64,000 bases of DNA from Olsenella massiliensis (GCF_001457795.1 NZ_LN898209.1:1-64000), one strand, 5' to 3'; shown: positions 45,067 to 57,776, numbered from the stretch's first letter. Made by a program: numbers and translations. Notes: generated from the sequence alone by a model not told the origin.

Positions 45067-47733
45067 ATGCCCGCACCAACGACCATTGCCCTGGCTGGTA
45101 ATCCCAACTGCGGCAAGACGACTCTATTTAATGAGCTCACGGGCTCAAACGGCTACGTGGGCAACTGGCCGGGGGTGACGGTCGAGAAGAAGATGGCCTC
45201 TTGGCGCTCCGACCACGACGTGATCTTCGTAGACCTTCCCGGCATCTATTCGCTGTCGCCCTACTCCCCGGAGGAGGTCGTCTCGCGGGACTATCTCGTG
45301 AAGGAGCGCCCCGACGCCGTCATCAACCTCATCGACGTCACCAACCTCGAGCGCAGCCTCTATCTTGCCACACAGGTGCTCGAGGCCGGTCGTCCCATGG
45401 TCGTGGGACTCAACATGTGCGACCTGCTCAAGGGGCGCAAGGACAAGATTGACGCCGAGCTTCTGTCCGAGCGCCTCGGTGTTCCCGTGCTCGAGGTCTC
45501 GGCGTTGCGCAACACCAACCTTGACGCCCTCGTCAATGCGGCGGTGGATGCCGGGAGGTCCGGCAGGGCGCCAGGCGGCGTCGCGTGCTTCACGCCCGAG
45601 CTCGAGAAGGCGCTCGAGGACATCCAGTCCATTCTGGGGGATGCCTGCGCGCCCGAGCTCGCCCGCTGGTATGCCATCAAGGTCTTCGAGCGCGATGCCG
45701 AGGTCCTGCAGGAGCTGGGGCTCGACGAGGCAAGGCGCGCGCGAGCCGAGGCCGTCATCGCGGCCGTCGAGAAGGACCGCGACGACGACGCGGAGTCCAT
45801 CGTCACCTCGGAGCGCTATGAGTGGATCGCCACGGTCGTAGACGACTGCGTGAAGAAGGCCCCCAAGCAGCTCACCACCTCGCAGAAGATTGACCGCGTG
45901 GTCACCAACCGCGTCCTGGGCCTGCCCATCTTCGCGGCCGTCATGATCGCCGTGTACTGGTTTGCCCTGGTCGCCGTGGGAACTCCCGCCACGGACTGGG
46001 TCAACGACAATCTCTTCTCGGACGGCTTCTTCATAAGCGCGCAGGGGTCGGCGGACTACACGCAGGCCAAGGAGGCGTGGGACGAGCATCATTACGCCGA
46101 CCAGATCGGCGGCTATCTTGACGCCGCCAAGGAGGCGGGCGTCGATGTCGATGGCGTCCAGGAGGCCATCGACGCGGAGGAGAGAGGCGACGAGGACGTC
46201 GCCACCATCTCCGCGTTCATGAAGGCGGCAAAGGACGCCGGCGTGACCGCCGAGGACGTGCCCATAACCGACGAGGACGGCAACTTCGTGGACGACGAGG
46301 GGGAGGCCATCACCAAGGAGGACGCCGACGGCAACCCCATCCTCGACGAGGGCCAAAGGCAGGGGCTCATTCCCTCGGTGAGCCTCGACCAGTTCAAGGA
46401 GGCCGTCGAGACCCCCGAGCCCGACCAGCATGACTACCCGGGGTTCGTGGACTCCCTGCCCAACGCGGCGAGCGGCCTGCTCGACGGCGCCGGCGCGTCC
46501 GACCTCGTGAAGTCGCTGGTCATTGACGGCATCATCGGCGGCGTCGGCTCCGTGCTCGGCTTCATTCCCCAGATCTTCTTTCTCTTTGTGGCGCTCTGCT
46601 TCCTTGAGGACTGCGGCTACATGAGTCGCGTCGCCTTCGTCATGGACCGCGTGTTCCGTCGCTTCGGCCTGTCGGGCAAGTCGTTCATCCCCATGATCGT
46701 CTCCTCCGGCTGCGGCGTCCCCGGCGTGCTCGCCACCAAGACCATCGAGAACGAGCGTGACCGTCGCATGACCGCCATGCTCACCACCATGATTCCCTGC
46801 TCGGCCAAGCTTCCCATCATCGCCCTGGTCATGGGCGTCCTCGCCGGGGGCTCCAACATGTGGTGGGTGGCGCCCCTGTTCTATCTTATGGGCATCGTAG
46901 CCATCGTGGTCTCGGCCGTCATGCTCAAGAAGACCAGACCTTTTGAGGGCGAGCCCCTGCCCTTTGTCATGGAGCTGCCCGCGTACCACTTCCCAGCCGT
47001 CCGCTCGTGGTTCCTGCACGTCTGGGAGCGCGTCGGCGCCTACGTCAAGAAGGCGGGCACGATCATCTTCGCGGCGGCCGTGGGCATCTGGTTCCTCTCC
47101 AACTTTGGCGTCGCGGGCTGGGAGGGCGGCGACGGCGGCTTTGGCTTTTTGCCCGGCATGGAAGGCGTGCCCGACAGCTTCATGGACTACTCCATCCTCG
47201 CCGGCTTCGGCGGCGCCCTGAGCTTCCTCTTCGTTCCCCTGGGCTTTGGCAACTGGCAGGCGGCGGCATCCTCGATCTCGGCCCTCATCGCCAAGGAGAA
47301 CCTTGTGTCCACCTTTGGCGTCCTGTACGGCCTTGGCGGCGCCACCGAGAACTCCGTGGGCATGTGGCAGGGCTTTGCGAACATGTTCACCATTGGAGGG
47401 ACGCTCCACGTGGGTGCCATGTGCGCGTTCGTCGCCTTCAACATGCTCTGCGCTCCGTGCTTCGCGGCCATGGGCACCATCCGCAGGCAGATGGAGTCGG
47501 CGCGCTGGACGGCGTTCGCCATCGCCTATGAGTGCATCTTCGGCTGGGTCATCGGCCTGTTCATCAACCAGTTCTACGAGCTGGTGGCGTTCGGTCAGTT
47601 CGGCTTCTGGACGGTCGTCGCGTTTGTCCTGCTTGCCGCGATGCTCTTCCAGATCTTCCGTCCCGCGCCCGTCTGGGACAAGCCGGACGAGAAGGTGCTC
47701 TCAAGCCTCACCGACCCGGGAGAGGCGGCGTAG
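45067..47733 (+). CDS. feoB: Ferrous iron transporter FeoB with large acidic insertion
   Basis: The 888-aa protein starts with a G domain (GNPNCGKTT, then DLPGIYSLSPYSPEE), followed by the guanine-dissociation-inhibitor helices and the polytopic Gate-domain membrane region (IIGGVGSVLGFIPQIFFLF, EDCGYMSRVAFVMDR, SSGCGVPGVLATKTI). It imports Fe2+. Between the first and second transmembrane helices (~residues 316-478) is an Asp/Glu-rich, largely hydrophilic ~160-residue insertion absent from E. coli FeoB, predicted extracytoplasmic. ATG 45067 follows GATTGGAGATGCA. Confidence 0.94.
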   Translation: MPAPTTIALAGNPNCGKTTLFNELTGSNGYVGNWPGVTVEKKMASWRSDHDVIFVDLPGIYSLSPYSPEEVVSRDYLVKERPDAVINLIDVTNLERSLYLATQVLEAGRPMVVGLNMCDLLKGRKDKIDAELLSERLGVPVLEVSALRNTNLDALVNAAVDAGRSGRAPGGVACFTPELEKALEDIQSILGDACAPELARWYAIKVFERDAEVLQELGLDEARRARAEAVIAAVEKDRDDDAESIVTSERYEWIATVVDDCVKKAPKQLTTSQKIDRVVTNRVLGLPIFAAVMIAVYWFALVAVGTPATDWVNDNLFSDGFFISAQGSADYTQAKEAWDEHHYADQIGGYLDAAKEAGVDVDGVQEAIDAEERGDEDVATISAFMKAAKDAGVTAEDVPITDEDGNFVDDEGEAITKEDADGNPILDEGQRQGLIPSVSLDQFKEAVETPEPDQHDYPGFVDSLPNAASGLLDGAGASDLVKSLVIDGIIGGVGSVLGFIPQIFFLFVALCFLEDCGYMSRVAFVMDRVFRRFGLSGKSFIPMIVSSGCGVPGVLATKTIENERDRRMTAMLTTMIPCSAKLPIIALVMGVLAGGSNMWWVAPLFYLMGIVAIVVSAVMLKKTRPFEGEPLPFVMELPAYHFPAVRSWFLHVWERVGAYVKKAGTIIFAAAVGIWFLSNFGVAGWEGGDGGFGFLPGMEGVPDSFMDYSILAGFGGALSFLFVPLGFGNWQAAASSISALIAKENLVSTFGVLYGLGGATENSVGMWQGFANMFTIGGTLHVGAMCAFVAFNMLCAPCFAAMGTIRRQMESARWTAFAIAYECIFGWVIGLFINQFYELVAFGQFGFWTVVAFVLLAAMLFQIFRPAPVWDKPDEKVLSSLTDPGEAA

Positions 47734-47797
47734 CCTCTCGGCGCCGTGCGGGCCCGGCGAGCCTGGGCCCGTGCGCGCCCGGAGGGAAGCACGAGAC

Positions 47798-47835
47798 ACG
47801 AAGGCCCCCGGCGCATCGTCGCCGGGGGCCTTCGT
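47798..47835. terminator. Bidirectional terminator between feoB and the ABC importer
   Basis: A perfect 16-bp stem (ACGAAGGCCCCCGGCG against its reverse complement) with a CATCGT loop lies between the convergent genes. It has no long T-tract but is very stable. Confidence 0.8.
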
Positions 47836-47853
47836 ACGTGGGCGAAGGGACGC

Positions 47854-48648
47854 CTACGAGAGGAGCATGCGGTCGTTGGCAAGCTCGCCGCCCGAGACCT
47901 CCTCGAACTTCTGAAGCAGGTCGGCCACCGTGAGGGCGGCCTTCTCGGCGCCGGCGACGTCGTAGATGACGTTGCCCTCGTGCATCATGATCAGACGGTT
48001 GCCCAGCCTGATGGCGTCGTTCATGTTGTGAGTGACCATCAGGGTGGTCAGGCGGTCCTCGTCCACCACGCGCCGCGTGAGGCTGAGCACCTTGGCGGCG
48101 GTCTTGGGGTCAAGGGCGGCGGTGTGCTCGTCCAGCAGCAGGAGGCGCGGCTTCTGGATGGTCGCCATGAGCAGCGTCACGGCCTGTCGCTGCCCGCCGG
48201 AGAGCAGCCCCACCTTGGAGCTCAGACGGTCCTCAAGGCCCAGGTCGAGGGATGCAAGGCGCCTGGCGTAGTCCTCGCGCTCCTCGCGGGTGATGCCCCA
48301 GGCCAGGCCGCGCGGCCTGCCGCGCCGCTTGGCGAGGGCGAGGTTCTCCTCGATCTGCATGTCGGCGGCGGTGCCGCGCATCGGGTCCTGGAACACGCGA
48401 CCCAAATATCGAGCGCGGCGGTGCTCCGAGAGCAGGCTGACGTCCACGCCGTCCAGCTCGACCGTGCCGCCGTCCAGCGGGTAGACGCCCGCGATCATGT
48501 TCAGGAGCGTGGACTTGCCCGCGCCGTTGCCACCGATGACGGTGACGAAGTCCCCGTCATCGAGCGTGAGGCTCACGCCGGTGAGCGCGGGCTTCTCGTT
48601 GACGGTGCCCCTGTTGAACGTCTTGGTGACATCCGTGAGCCTGAGCAT
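47854..48648 (-). CDS. ABC transporter ATP-binding protein (TrpXYZ-like importer)
   Basis: The 264-aa ATPase has Walker A GGNGAGKST, Q-loop VFQDPMRGTA, signature LSGGQRQAVTL and Walker B LLLLDEHTAALDP. The His after Asp-Glu (DEH) and the DPMRGTA segment are typical of the ATPases that accompany ABC_sub_bind-family receptors (TrpXYZ-like). Its ATG overlaps the stop of the permease gene (ATGA). It is the last gene of a receptor-permease-ATPase operon on the minus strand. Confidence 0.9.
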   Translation of the reverse strand: MLRLTDVTKTFNRGTVNEKPALTGVSLTLDDGDFVTVIGGNGAGKSTLLNMIAGVYPLDGGTVELDGVDVSLLSEHRRARYLGRVFQDPMRGTAADMQIEENLALAKRRGRPRGLAWGITREEREDYARRLASLDLGLEDRLSSKVGLLSGGQRQAVTLLMATIQKPRLLLLDEHTAALDPKTAAKVLSLTRRVVDEDRLTTLMVTHNMNDAIRLGNRLIMMHEGNVIYDVAGAEKAALTVADLLQKFEEVSGGELANDRMLLS

Positions 48649-49640
48649 CAGCGCTCGCCCCCCTTCTCCTGTCGAGCAGGCGCGCCATCGCGACCGTCCC
48701 TGCCGCGCGCCCCGGCGTCGCCCATGGCGGGCGTGCCCCTGCGATACGCGCGCCTGCGCTGCTGCCTCTCGAGGACCACGGGCACGGCGAGCGCCAGCGC
48801 CACGATGACGGCGGACAGCAGCTTCATGTCATTGGCGTCGAGGCCCATCTGCAGGACCACGGCGCGGATGATGAAGTACACGATGGAGCCCATGACCACG
48901 GCGGTGAGCCTGCTGCCGAACGAGATGAGCCGGCCGGGCGCGAAGCGGCCCAACACCTCGCCGATCACGATGGCGGCCAGGCCGATGACGATGGCGCCCG
49001 TGCCCATGCCGACGTCGGCATACTTCTGGCTCTGGCAGATGAGCGCGCCGGAGAGGCCCACGAGCCCGTTGGAGAAGGCCAGCGCGATGACCTTGGTCAC
49101 GCGCACGTCGATGCCCAGGGCGCGGCACATGTCCTCGTTGTTGCCCGTGGCCCGAAGCGCGCTGCCGACCTCGGTGCCAAAGAACCAGTACATGAGGACG
49201 ATCGTGGCCGCGGCGATGACGACGCCCACGACGAGCGTGGCCGCGGCCTGCGTCACGCCCAGGAGGGCGGCCAGCCGCGTGAAGACGGTGTCCACGTTGA
49301 GCAGGGGAACGTTCGACTTGCCCATGACGTGCAGGTTCACGGACCAGAGCGCGATCTGGGTGAGGATGCCCGCGAGGATGGCGGGGATGTCAAAGAGGGC
49401 ATGCAGAAGGCCCGTCACCAGGCCTGCCATGAGGCCCGCGACGACGCCCAGCAGCACGCCCACCACGGGGTCGAGCCCCAGGGCGACGGCCGCGACGGCC
49501 GCGACGCTGCCGCCGAGCGCGAAGCTGCCGTCCACGGTCAGGTCAGGGATGTCGAGCATCCTGAAGGTGATGAAGACGCCGAGGACCATGATACCCCAGA
49601 GTATTCCTTGGGAGAGGGCCCCCATCAGGGCGAGCTGCAT
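48648..49640 (-). CDS. ABC transporter permease (BPD_transp_2 type)
   Basis: The 330-aa membrane protein has ~8-9 hydrophobic helices and family segments FRMLDIPDLTVDGSFALGG, ALRATGNNEDMCRALGID and VIGLAAIVIGEVLG, as in branched-chain-type importer permeases paired with ABC_sub_bind receptors. The last ~40 residues are a polar Arg-rich tail. The ATG is fixed by TTGGAGGAACCAT on its strand; a longer frame to 49727 is rejected. Confidence 0.9.
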   Translation of the reverse strand: MQLALMGALSQGILWGIMVLGVFITFRMLDIPDLTVDGSFALGGSVAAVAAVALGLDPVVGVLLGVVAGLMAGLVTGLLHALFDIPAILAGILTQIALWSVNLHVMGKSNVPLLNVDTVFTRLAALLGVTQAAATLVVGVVIAAATIVLMYWFFGTEVGSALRATGNNEDMCRALGIDVRVTKVIALAFSNGLVGLSGALICQSQKYADVGMGTGAIVIGLAAIVIGEVLGRFAPGRLISFGSRLTAVVMGSIVYFIIRAVVLQMGLDANDMKLLSAVIVALALAVPVVLERQQRRRAYRRGTPAMGDAGARGRDGRDGAPARQEKGGER

Positions 49641-49740
49641 ATGGTTCCTCCAATGGCTTGTTACCGCGACCCGTTCGCACAGGGAGGGCGCCGGCGGTCG
49701 TGCGGACCACAGGCGCCCCCTGGCCAACTTTACGTGTTCA

Positions 49741-50739
49741 CTATACCTGTGTCTGGCTGTCGCCGAGCACGGAAAGGTCCACGTCGAGCTTCTCGGCGAC
49801 CTTCTTGTTGGAGACGAGCGCGCACTTGCTCACGTCAAGGTGCTGGATGGGCATGTCGGCCGGCTTGCTCTCGCCCTTGAGGACCTTGACGGCCATCTGG
49901 CCGGCGAGCTTGCCCAGCTCCTCGTAATTGATGCCATAGGTGGCCAGGCCGCCGTTTTCGACCATGCCCACGTCGCCCACGATGACGGGGAGCCCGTTGT
50001 CATTGGCGACCATGGCGACGGTGGTCATGCCTGCGGCGATGGTGTTGTCGGTGGGGGCGTACGCCACGTCCACCTTGCCCACCATGGACTCGACCACCTG
50101 CTGGATCTCGTTGGAGCTCGAGACCGAGAAGTGCGTGACGGCCAGGCCGTGGGAGGCCGCCGCCTCGTCGGCGAGCTTCACCTGCACGTCTGAGTTGGAC
50201 TCCGCGGTGCAGTAGAGGACGCCCACGGTCCTCGCCGCAGGGAACAGCTTTGCCAGCAGGTCGAACTGCTCGGCGACGGGCGTGAGGTCGGAGCTGCCGG
50301 TGACGTTGTTGCCAGGCTTTTCGTTGGAGGCCACGAGCCCCGAGGCGGCAAAGTCGGTGATCGCCGTGCCGATGATGGGAATGTCGGTGGTGGCGCCCGC
50401 GACCGCCTGCGCCGCAGGGGTGGCGATGGCGAGGATGAGGTCCTCGCCGGCGTTCACGAGCTTGGTGGCGATGGTCTGGCAGGCGGACTGGTCGTTCTGC
50501 GCGTTGTTGTCGTCCACCTGGTACGCGATGCCCGACGCGTCCAGCGCCTTAAAGAAGCCCTTGTGCGCCGCGTCGAGGGCGGCGTGCTCGGTCAGCTGCA
50601 GCACGCCGATCTTATACCCGTCCGCGCCGGCCGAGGGGGCCGCTCCCGAGCAGGCGGAGAGGGCGGGGAGGGCGACGCCGAGGGCGCCGAGGCCTCCCAT
50701 GAGCCTGAGGGCGTCGCGACGGGTGAGCTTGTTGTCCAT
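49741..50739 (-). CDS. ABC transporter substrate-binding lipoprotein (ABC_sub_bind family)
   Basis: The 332-aa receptor has twin Arg (residues 7-8, TRRDALRLMGG) and a lipobox LSAC (Cys30), suggesting a Tat- or Sec-exported lipoprotein. Then comes an ABC_sub_bind domain (YKIGVLQLTEHAALDAAHKG, IIGTAITDFAASGLV, VAYAPTDNTIAAGM). Such proteins are predicted aromatic amino-acid (TrpX) or nucleoside receptors, but the ligand is not evident here. It is the first gene of the operon; AAGGAGTGACTC lies before its ATG. No T-box leader was found upstream. Confidence 0.9.
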   Translation of the reverse strand: MDNKLTRRDALRLMGGLGALGVALPALSACSGAAPSAGADGYKIGVLQLTEHAALDAAHKGFFKALDASGIAYQVDDNNAQNDQSACQTIATKLVNAGEDLILAIATPAAQAVAGATTDIPIIGTAITDFAASGLVASNEKPGNNVTGSSDLTPVAEQFDLLAKLFPAARTVGVLYCTAESNSDVQVKLADEAAASHGLAVTHFSVSSSNEIQQVVESMVGKVDVAYAPTDNTIAAGMTTVAMVANDNGLPVIVGDVGMVENGGLATYGINYEELGKLAGQMAVKVLKGESKPADMPIQHLDVSKCALVSNKKVAEKLDVDLSVLGDSQTQV

Positions 50740-51103
50740 GAGTCACTCCTTGCTGTGTGCCGCCAAGACGCGTGCCCGCGCCAGACGAGCCCGGGATCGA
50801 CCGGATGGGGCCGGGGCTGCGGGCGTCGCGGGACGCGCCTCATTGATGAGTTGCATCCTATGCCCTGACTGCCGTCGGCGGCACGGGTGAGAGGCATCTA
50901 CTAACAGAGTTGTAACTGCCGCGCAAACCGCCGCGCCCGCCTCGCGCCGCCCGCCAGCCTCGACGTCGTCATGTTCGATCTGCCCGCGCCCGTGACGCGG
51001 GATGCCGGCAGGGGAGGCCACTGTCCGAAGGCGGGGCGTTTTCCACAAATACCTGTGTTTGGGTGGGAATATATCCGCCCCGTCGGTCGCAAGATGGCTC
51101 CGA
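50740..51103. other. Divergent intergenic region, no gene seen
   Basis: This stretch separates the minus-strand receptor gene from nifJ. Frames within it are short, Arg/Pro-rich and lack ribosome sites. On the minus strand TTGCGC and TAGTAG 17 bp apart (about 50900-50930) may form a weak promoter for the ABC operon. The half nearest nifJ becomes AT-rich (GGGAATATATCC). Confidence 0.4.
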
Positions 51104-51210
51104 TTATCAAAAAAGATTGCGCTATAGTAAATATGTCTGGGACGCGTCTGCGTCTAGGGGTAGGGGCACGTGCCGGGCGTCAGTGGAAACCCCACCAGAA
51201 AGACTGGTGG
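51104..51210 (+). promoter_or_regulatory. nifJ promoter and leader hairpin
   Basis: An AT-rich stretch holds TTATCA (51104-51109), TATAGT (51123-51128) and TAAATA (51128-51133); TTATCA and TAAATA are 18 bp apart. The ~105-nt leader contains a perfect hairpin CCACCAG-AAAGA-CTGGTGG (51192-51210), 18 nt before the AAGGAGAGG ribosome site, which could stabilise the mRNA or regulate translation. Confidence 0.5.
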
Positions 51211-51237
51211 ACCGTATCGCTTTTCTAAGGAGAGGAT

Positions 51238-54777
<3,540 letters not shown>

Positions 54778-54784
54778 GCAAGAC

Positions 54785-54892
54785 GTCCCGACGGCGTGCG
54801 TCGCATAGGCGCCGTCGTCGGGACCACCCTCACGGACACGGCCCGAGACTGATTGCATGAGAGGGGCCGGAGGCGCACGCCTCCGGCCCCTC
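54785..54892. terminator. Tandem terminator hairpins between nifJ and helD
   Basis: An imperfect hairpin (GTCCCGA...TCGGGAC arms, 54785-54824) is followed by a perfect 14-bp stem GAGGGGCCGGAGGC / GCCTCCGGCCCCTC (54861-54892). They lie between convergent genes and can serve both strands. Confidence 0.7.
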
Positions 54893-54969
54893 CTCGTCAG
54901 AGGCGCGTCAGCTGCGCCCCTTCGCGCCCCGCCCTCGCCGGGGTTCTGGACGTGCCTTTCCGACGCGCC

Positions 54970-57138
54970 CTAGGCCTCCCGCCCGGACAGCAGCGGTGTC
55001 ATGGCCCCCTGGGAGAGGATGACCACCTGATGCATGGCGCGGCTGATGGCCGTATAGAGCCTCCTGCGCGCCAGCTCGGTGGCAGGGTATGTCTCGGCCT
55101 GGGCGTCAGGGATGATGACCTGGTCAAACTCAAGACCCTTGGCCAGCGCGAGGTCAAGGACGACCACGCCCGTGGCAGGAAGCCCCTCGCCCGGCCTGAT
55201 GGCGCGCACCGCAGGCCCAAGCTGCTTGCGCAGCCAGTTGGCCCGGGGCTTGTCCGCCGCGACGACGGCGGTGAGGAAGTTCTCGCCGGCGTCTTGTGCC
55301 TCGGCGGCCTTCTGGTGGGCCAGCTCCACCTGGGCGCCCAGCTCGCGCAGGTATCCCTCCCTGTCCTGGGGGCAGGCGCGAATCACGGGCGGCACGCCCT
55401 CCCTCTGCACGGAGTTCAGGTTCTGTCGCTCGTCGGGGCGCAGCAGGCTCGTGAAGAGCTCCGTTATCTCGGGGCTCGAACGATAGCTCGTGAGCAGGCG
55501 GCACTCCTCGACGGGGCCCCGCGCGGCGCCAAAGATGGCGCGGACCTCATCAAAGCTCGCGCTGTTCTCCTTGATGGCCTGGTGCTCGTCACCCAGCAGC
55601 AGGAAGTGCGCGTTGCCAAAGTAGCGGGCGAGCAGCATGAGCTGCGTCGCCGTATAGTCCTGGACTTCATCCACCATCACGAAGCGGGCGTCTCGGGCGT
55701 GCCCGCCCGTCAGGAGCATCTGGGTGTACAGCCATTGGGCCGCGTTGAGGTTGCCGACGCCAAGGATGCGCCGGCCCAGGTGGTCAACGTCCAGCCAGGC
55801 GGCCCGCTCTATGTCCTCGTGGACCTGCCCGTAGCGCTCGTCGACGTAGCGTCGGGCCCAGGCGTCAAGCTCCTCCTTGTCGGAGGGGTCAAGGTCGAGC
55901 GTCGTGCCAAAGATGCGCATCTGCTCGTCGAGGTCAAGCGAGAGGAGCTCGTCTCGCAGCTCCTCCTTGCGGGAGAGTGCCGCCAGCTTGCGGTCGAGCC
56001 TCTCGTGCAGATCCTCGATCGCCAGGGCGCAGCGACGTGCGCCCAGCGGGACGCGGGGAAACTTCTCGAGCGCGTCCTTGCACTGCGCGGCCTTGAGGAG
56101 GGTCTCCTCGCCGACGCGCAGGTCCTTGAAGTTCTGCGGCTCGAGCTCAAGGGAGGGGAGGGCCGCCTCGAGCCGGGCGAAGTCATCGGCATCGCCGTCC
56201 CCGCCCAGGGCCCTGCCCGCAAGGCCCAAGGACGCCACGAACTCCCTCCAGGTGAGGATGTGGGGATTGCGCTCGCCCAGGGAGGGCAGCACGGTGTCGA
56301 TGTAGCTCTCGAACACCGCGTTGGGGGTGAAGAGGTAGACCTGGCTGGCGTCCAGGGTGTCCTTCTGCTGGTACAGGAGGAAGGCGATGCGCTGGAGGAG
56401 GACGGAGGTCTTGCCCGAGCCGGCGATGCCGCTCACGAGCAGCACCGGCACGTCCTTATGCCGCACGACCTCGTTCTGCTCGCGTTGGATGGTCGCCGTG
56501 ACGGCCTTGAGCTTGGGGGAGTGATTATGCTTGAGGGCGGACAGGAGCAGGGAGTCCTGGATGGCGACGGTGGTGTCGAAGTAGGCGTTGAGCCTGTCGC
56601 CGCGGATGTCAAACTGGCGCCTGAGCCTGACGTCGCAGGCTATGTCACGGCCCTTGACCTCATAGGTGCAGGGGCCCATCTTCTGGTTGTAGTAGGTCTC
56701 GGCGATGGGGCTGCGCCAGTCAACGACCAAAGACTCGTAGCGGTCGTTGATCACGCCCGCCGCGCCCAGGTAGACGTCCTTGTCGCGGCCGTCGGGATAG
56801 CGCAGCGACACCTTGGCGAAATAGGGCTGGCCCAGCAGCAGCAGAACCTTGGTCAGGCGCTCGACGTCAAAGTCATGGGCCTGGTTGTATGCGTCGATGA
56901 CGGCGTTGAGGGTCTCGATGGCGGCGAGGGTCTCCATGGTCTCGTCGTCGCCGCTGAAGTCGCGCCTGACCTCCTCGGACATGTCCCTGAGGTCCTGCGC
57001 GGCGCGCCGATGGCTCACCTCGAGCTCGCGATTGAGACGGTCTCGTATGGCGACGAGCTGGGCATAGACGTCAGAAAGGTGCGCCTGCTCACGCGCCAGC
57101 TCAAGGTCCGCGCCCGATGCTGCCGACAGGTCCTGCAT
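54970..57138 (-). CDS. HelD-like UvrD-superfamily helicase / RNA polymerase-associated protein
   Basis: The 722-aa protein has an N-terminal coiled coil (~1-60; EQAHLSDVYAQLVAIRDRLN), VDWRSPIAETYYN typical of HelD, Walker A GIAGSGKTSVLLQR, Walker B-like MVDEVQDYTATQLMLLARYF, LLGDEHQAI, and a C-terminal superfamily 1A motif LYTAISRAMHQVVIL. HelD proteins remove RNA polymerase from stalled complexes, and some actinobacterial members protect against rifampicin. The ATG has GGGAGG just upstream; a GTG four codons earlier is less likely. A TACACT/TATCAT pair ~45 bp upstream may be its -10. Confidence 0.88.
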   Translation of the reverse strand: MQDLSAASGADLELAREQAHLSDVYAQLVAIRDRLNRELEVSHRRAAQDLRDMSEEVRRDFSGDDETMETLAAIETLNAVIDAYNQAHDFDVERLTKVLLLLGQPYFAKVSLRYPDGRDKDVYLGAAGVINDRYESLVVDWRSPIAETYYNQKMGPCTYEVKGRDIACDVRLRRQFDIRGDRLNAYFDTTVAIQDSLLLSALKHNHSPKLKAVTATIQREQNEVVRHKDVPVLLVSGIAGSGKTSVLLQRIAFLLYQQKDTLDASQVYLFTPNAVFESYIDTVLPSLGERNPHILTWREFVASLGLAGRALGGDGDADDFARLEAALPSLELEPQNFKDLRVGEETLLKAAQCKDALEKFPRVPLGARRCALAIEDLHERLDRKLAALSRKEELRDELLSLDLDEQMRIFGTTLDLDPSDKEELDAWARRYVDERYGQVHEDIERAAWLDVDHLGRRILGVGNLNAAQWLYTQMLLTGGHARDARFVMVDEVQDYTATQLMLLARYFGNAHFLLLGDEHQAIKENSASFDEVRAIFGAARGPVEECRLLTSYRSSPEITELFTSLLRPDERQNLNSVQREGVPPVIRACPQDREGYLRELGAQVELAHQKAAEAQDAGENFLTAVVAADKPRANWLRKQLGPAVRAIRPGEGLPATGVVVLDLALAKGLEFDQVIIPDAQAETYPATELARRRLYTAISRAMHQVVILSQGAMTPLLSGREA

Positions 57139-57411
57139 GCTGCCTCCCACGCTGCGTGTCTCTGATGAAACGACGATATGATAGTGTACCCGTCGCGCGC
57201 GACGTCCTGTCGGTCGCGTGACCCGCGTCCCCTCGTCCGCGGCGTACGTGCCGTATCGCGGCCGCCACCTGCGGATCGTCTCCGCCTGCGGCTCAAACTG
57301 ACCGTTCGCGGAGGACGTGCGAGGATGGGTGTACGGCCCGGCGTCGGAGGGTAGTATGAGAGTACCAGCAGGAGCCGCAACGTAGCGCGGCCTACCAGGG
57401 AGGTGATGCCA

Positions 57412-57480
57412 ATGTACAGCGAGGATTCGGATTCATCGGCTTGCGTGTCTGGTGTCATCAGTCCCGTCCCTTTTGCTTAG
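57412..57480 (+). CDS. Candidate 22-codon small ORF with good ribosome site
   Basis: ATG is preceded by GGGAGGTG with a 6-nt spacer and reads MYSEDSDSSACVSGVISPVP plus FA before TAG. It is Ser/Asp-rich (six Ser) and not hydrophobic. It resembles a leader peptide in size and place, directly followed by a series of stem-loops, but no plus-strand gene lies downstream (engB is on the other strand). A minus-strand frame starting at 57458 competes with it. Confidence 0.35.
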   Translation: MYSEDSDSSACVSGVISPVPFA

Positions 57481-57717
57481 GCCATAGTTTTTACGGCCTT
57501 GTCTAGCGGTACGAGCACCGCACTATTCTCACAAGAGATGGACGGCAGGCGAAACACCAGCACGCACGGCCAGAGCGCCACCCGCTAAGGCGCTGGTTGC
57601 GTGCTCCATGTCCTATCAACGTCATCGCACTTCGATAGAAGGTGATGGATCGTAAGGAGTTGAGTCCAAAGGGCCAAACAGTGCTCTAAGTGGCGTTACG
57701 TTTCAAAGAGGATCAAG
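57481..57717. ncRNA. Structured intergenic region, candidate non-coding RNA (strand uncertain)
   Basis: Within the 638-bp gap between helD and engB there are consecutive stem-loops: AGGCC...GGCCT (57479-57498), GCGGT...ACCGC (about 57507-57522), and a long hairpin at 57559-57605 with AGCACGCA/TGCGTGCT outer and CCAG-GCGCC/GGCGC-TGG inner stems. A CATCGCACTTC-GATA-GAAGGTGATG stem follows at about 57625. Base composition is lower in GC than neighbouring genes. A 14-codon ORF starting at 57643 lies in the last part. I could not match it to tmRNA, RNase P RNA, SRP RNA, T-box or a known riboswitch. Confidence 0.5.
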
Positions 57718-57745
57718 GGGAGGGCAGCAATGGGGCTGCCCTCCC
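57718..57745. terminator. Hairpin at the engB 3' end
   Basis: GGGAGGGCAGC pairs perfectly over 11 bp with GCTGCCCTCCC around an AATGGG loop. It could terminate engB (minus strand) or the structured plus-strand region; neither side has a strong T-tract. Confidence 0.55.
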
Positions 57746-57776
57746 TCATATATGTCCTGTCGCTATCGTCGCGCTC

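Noticed and set aside
50740-50920. T-box or Trp leader before the ABC importer
   Set aside because: No T-box antiterminator core (TGGNACCGCG), no leader peptide rich in Trp or Tyr and no terminator pair was found.
57015-57458. 147-codon minus-strand frame overlapping the helD start
   Set aside because: After ~25 acidic residues it becomes Arg-rich, low-complexity sequence and runs into helD in another frame; only the first codons look plausible.
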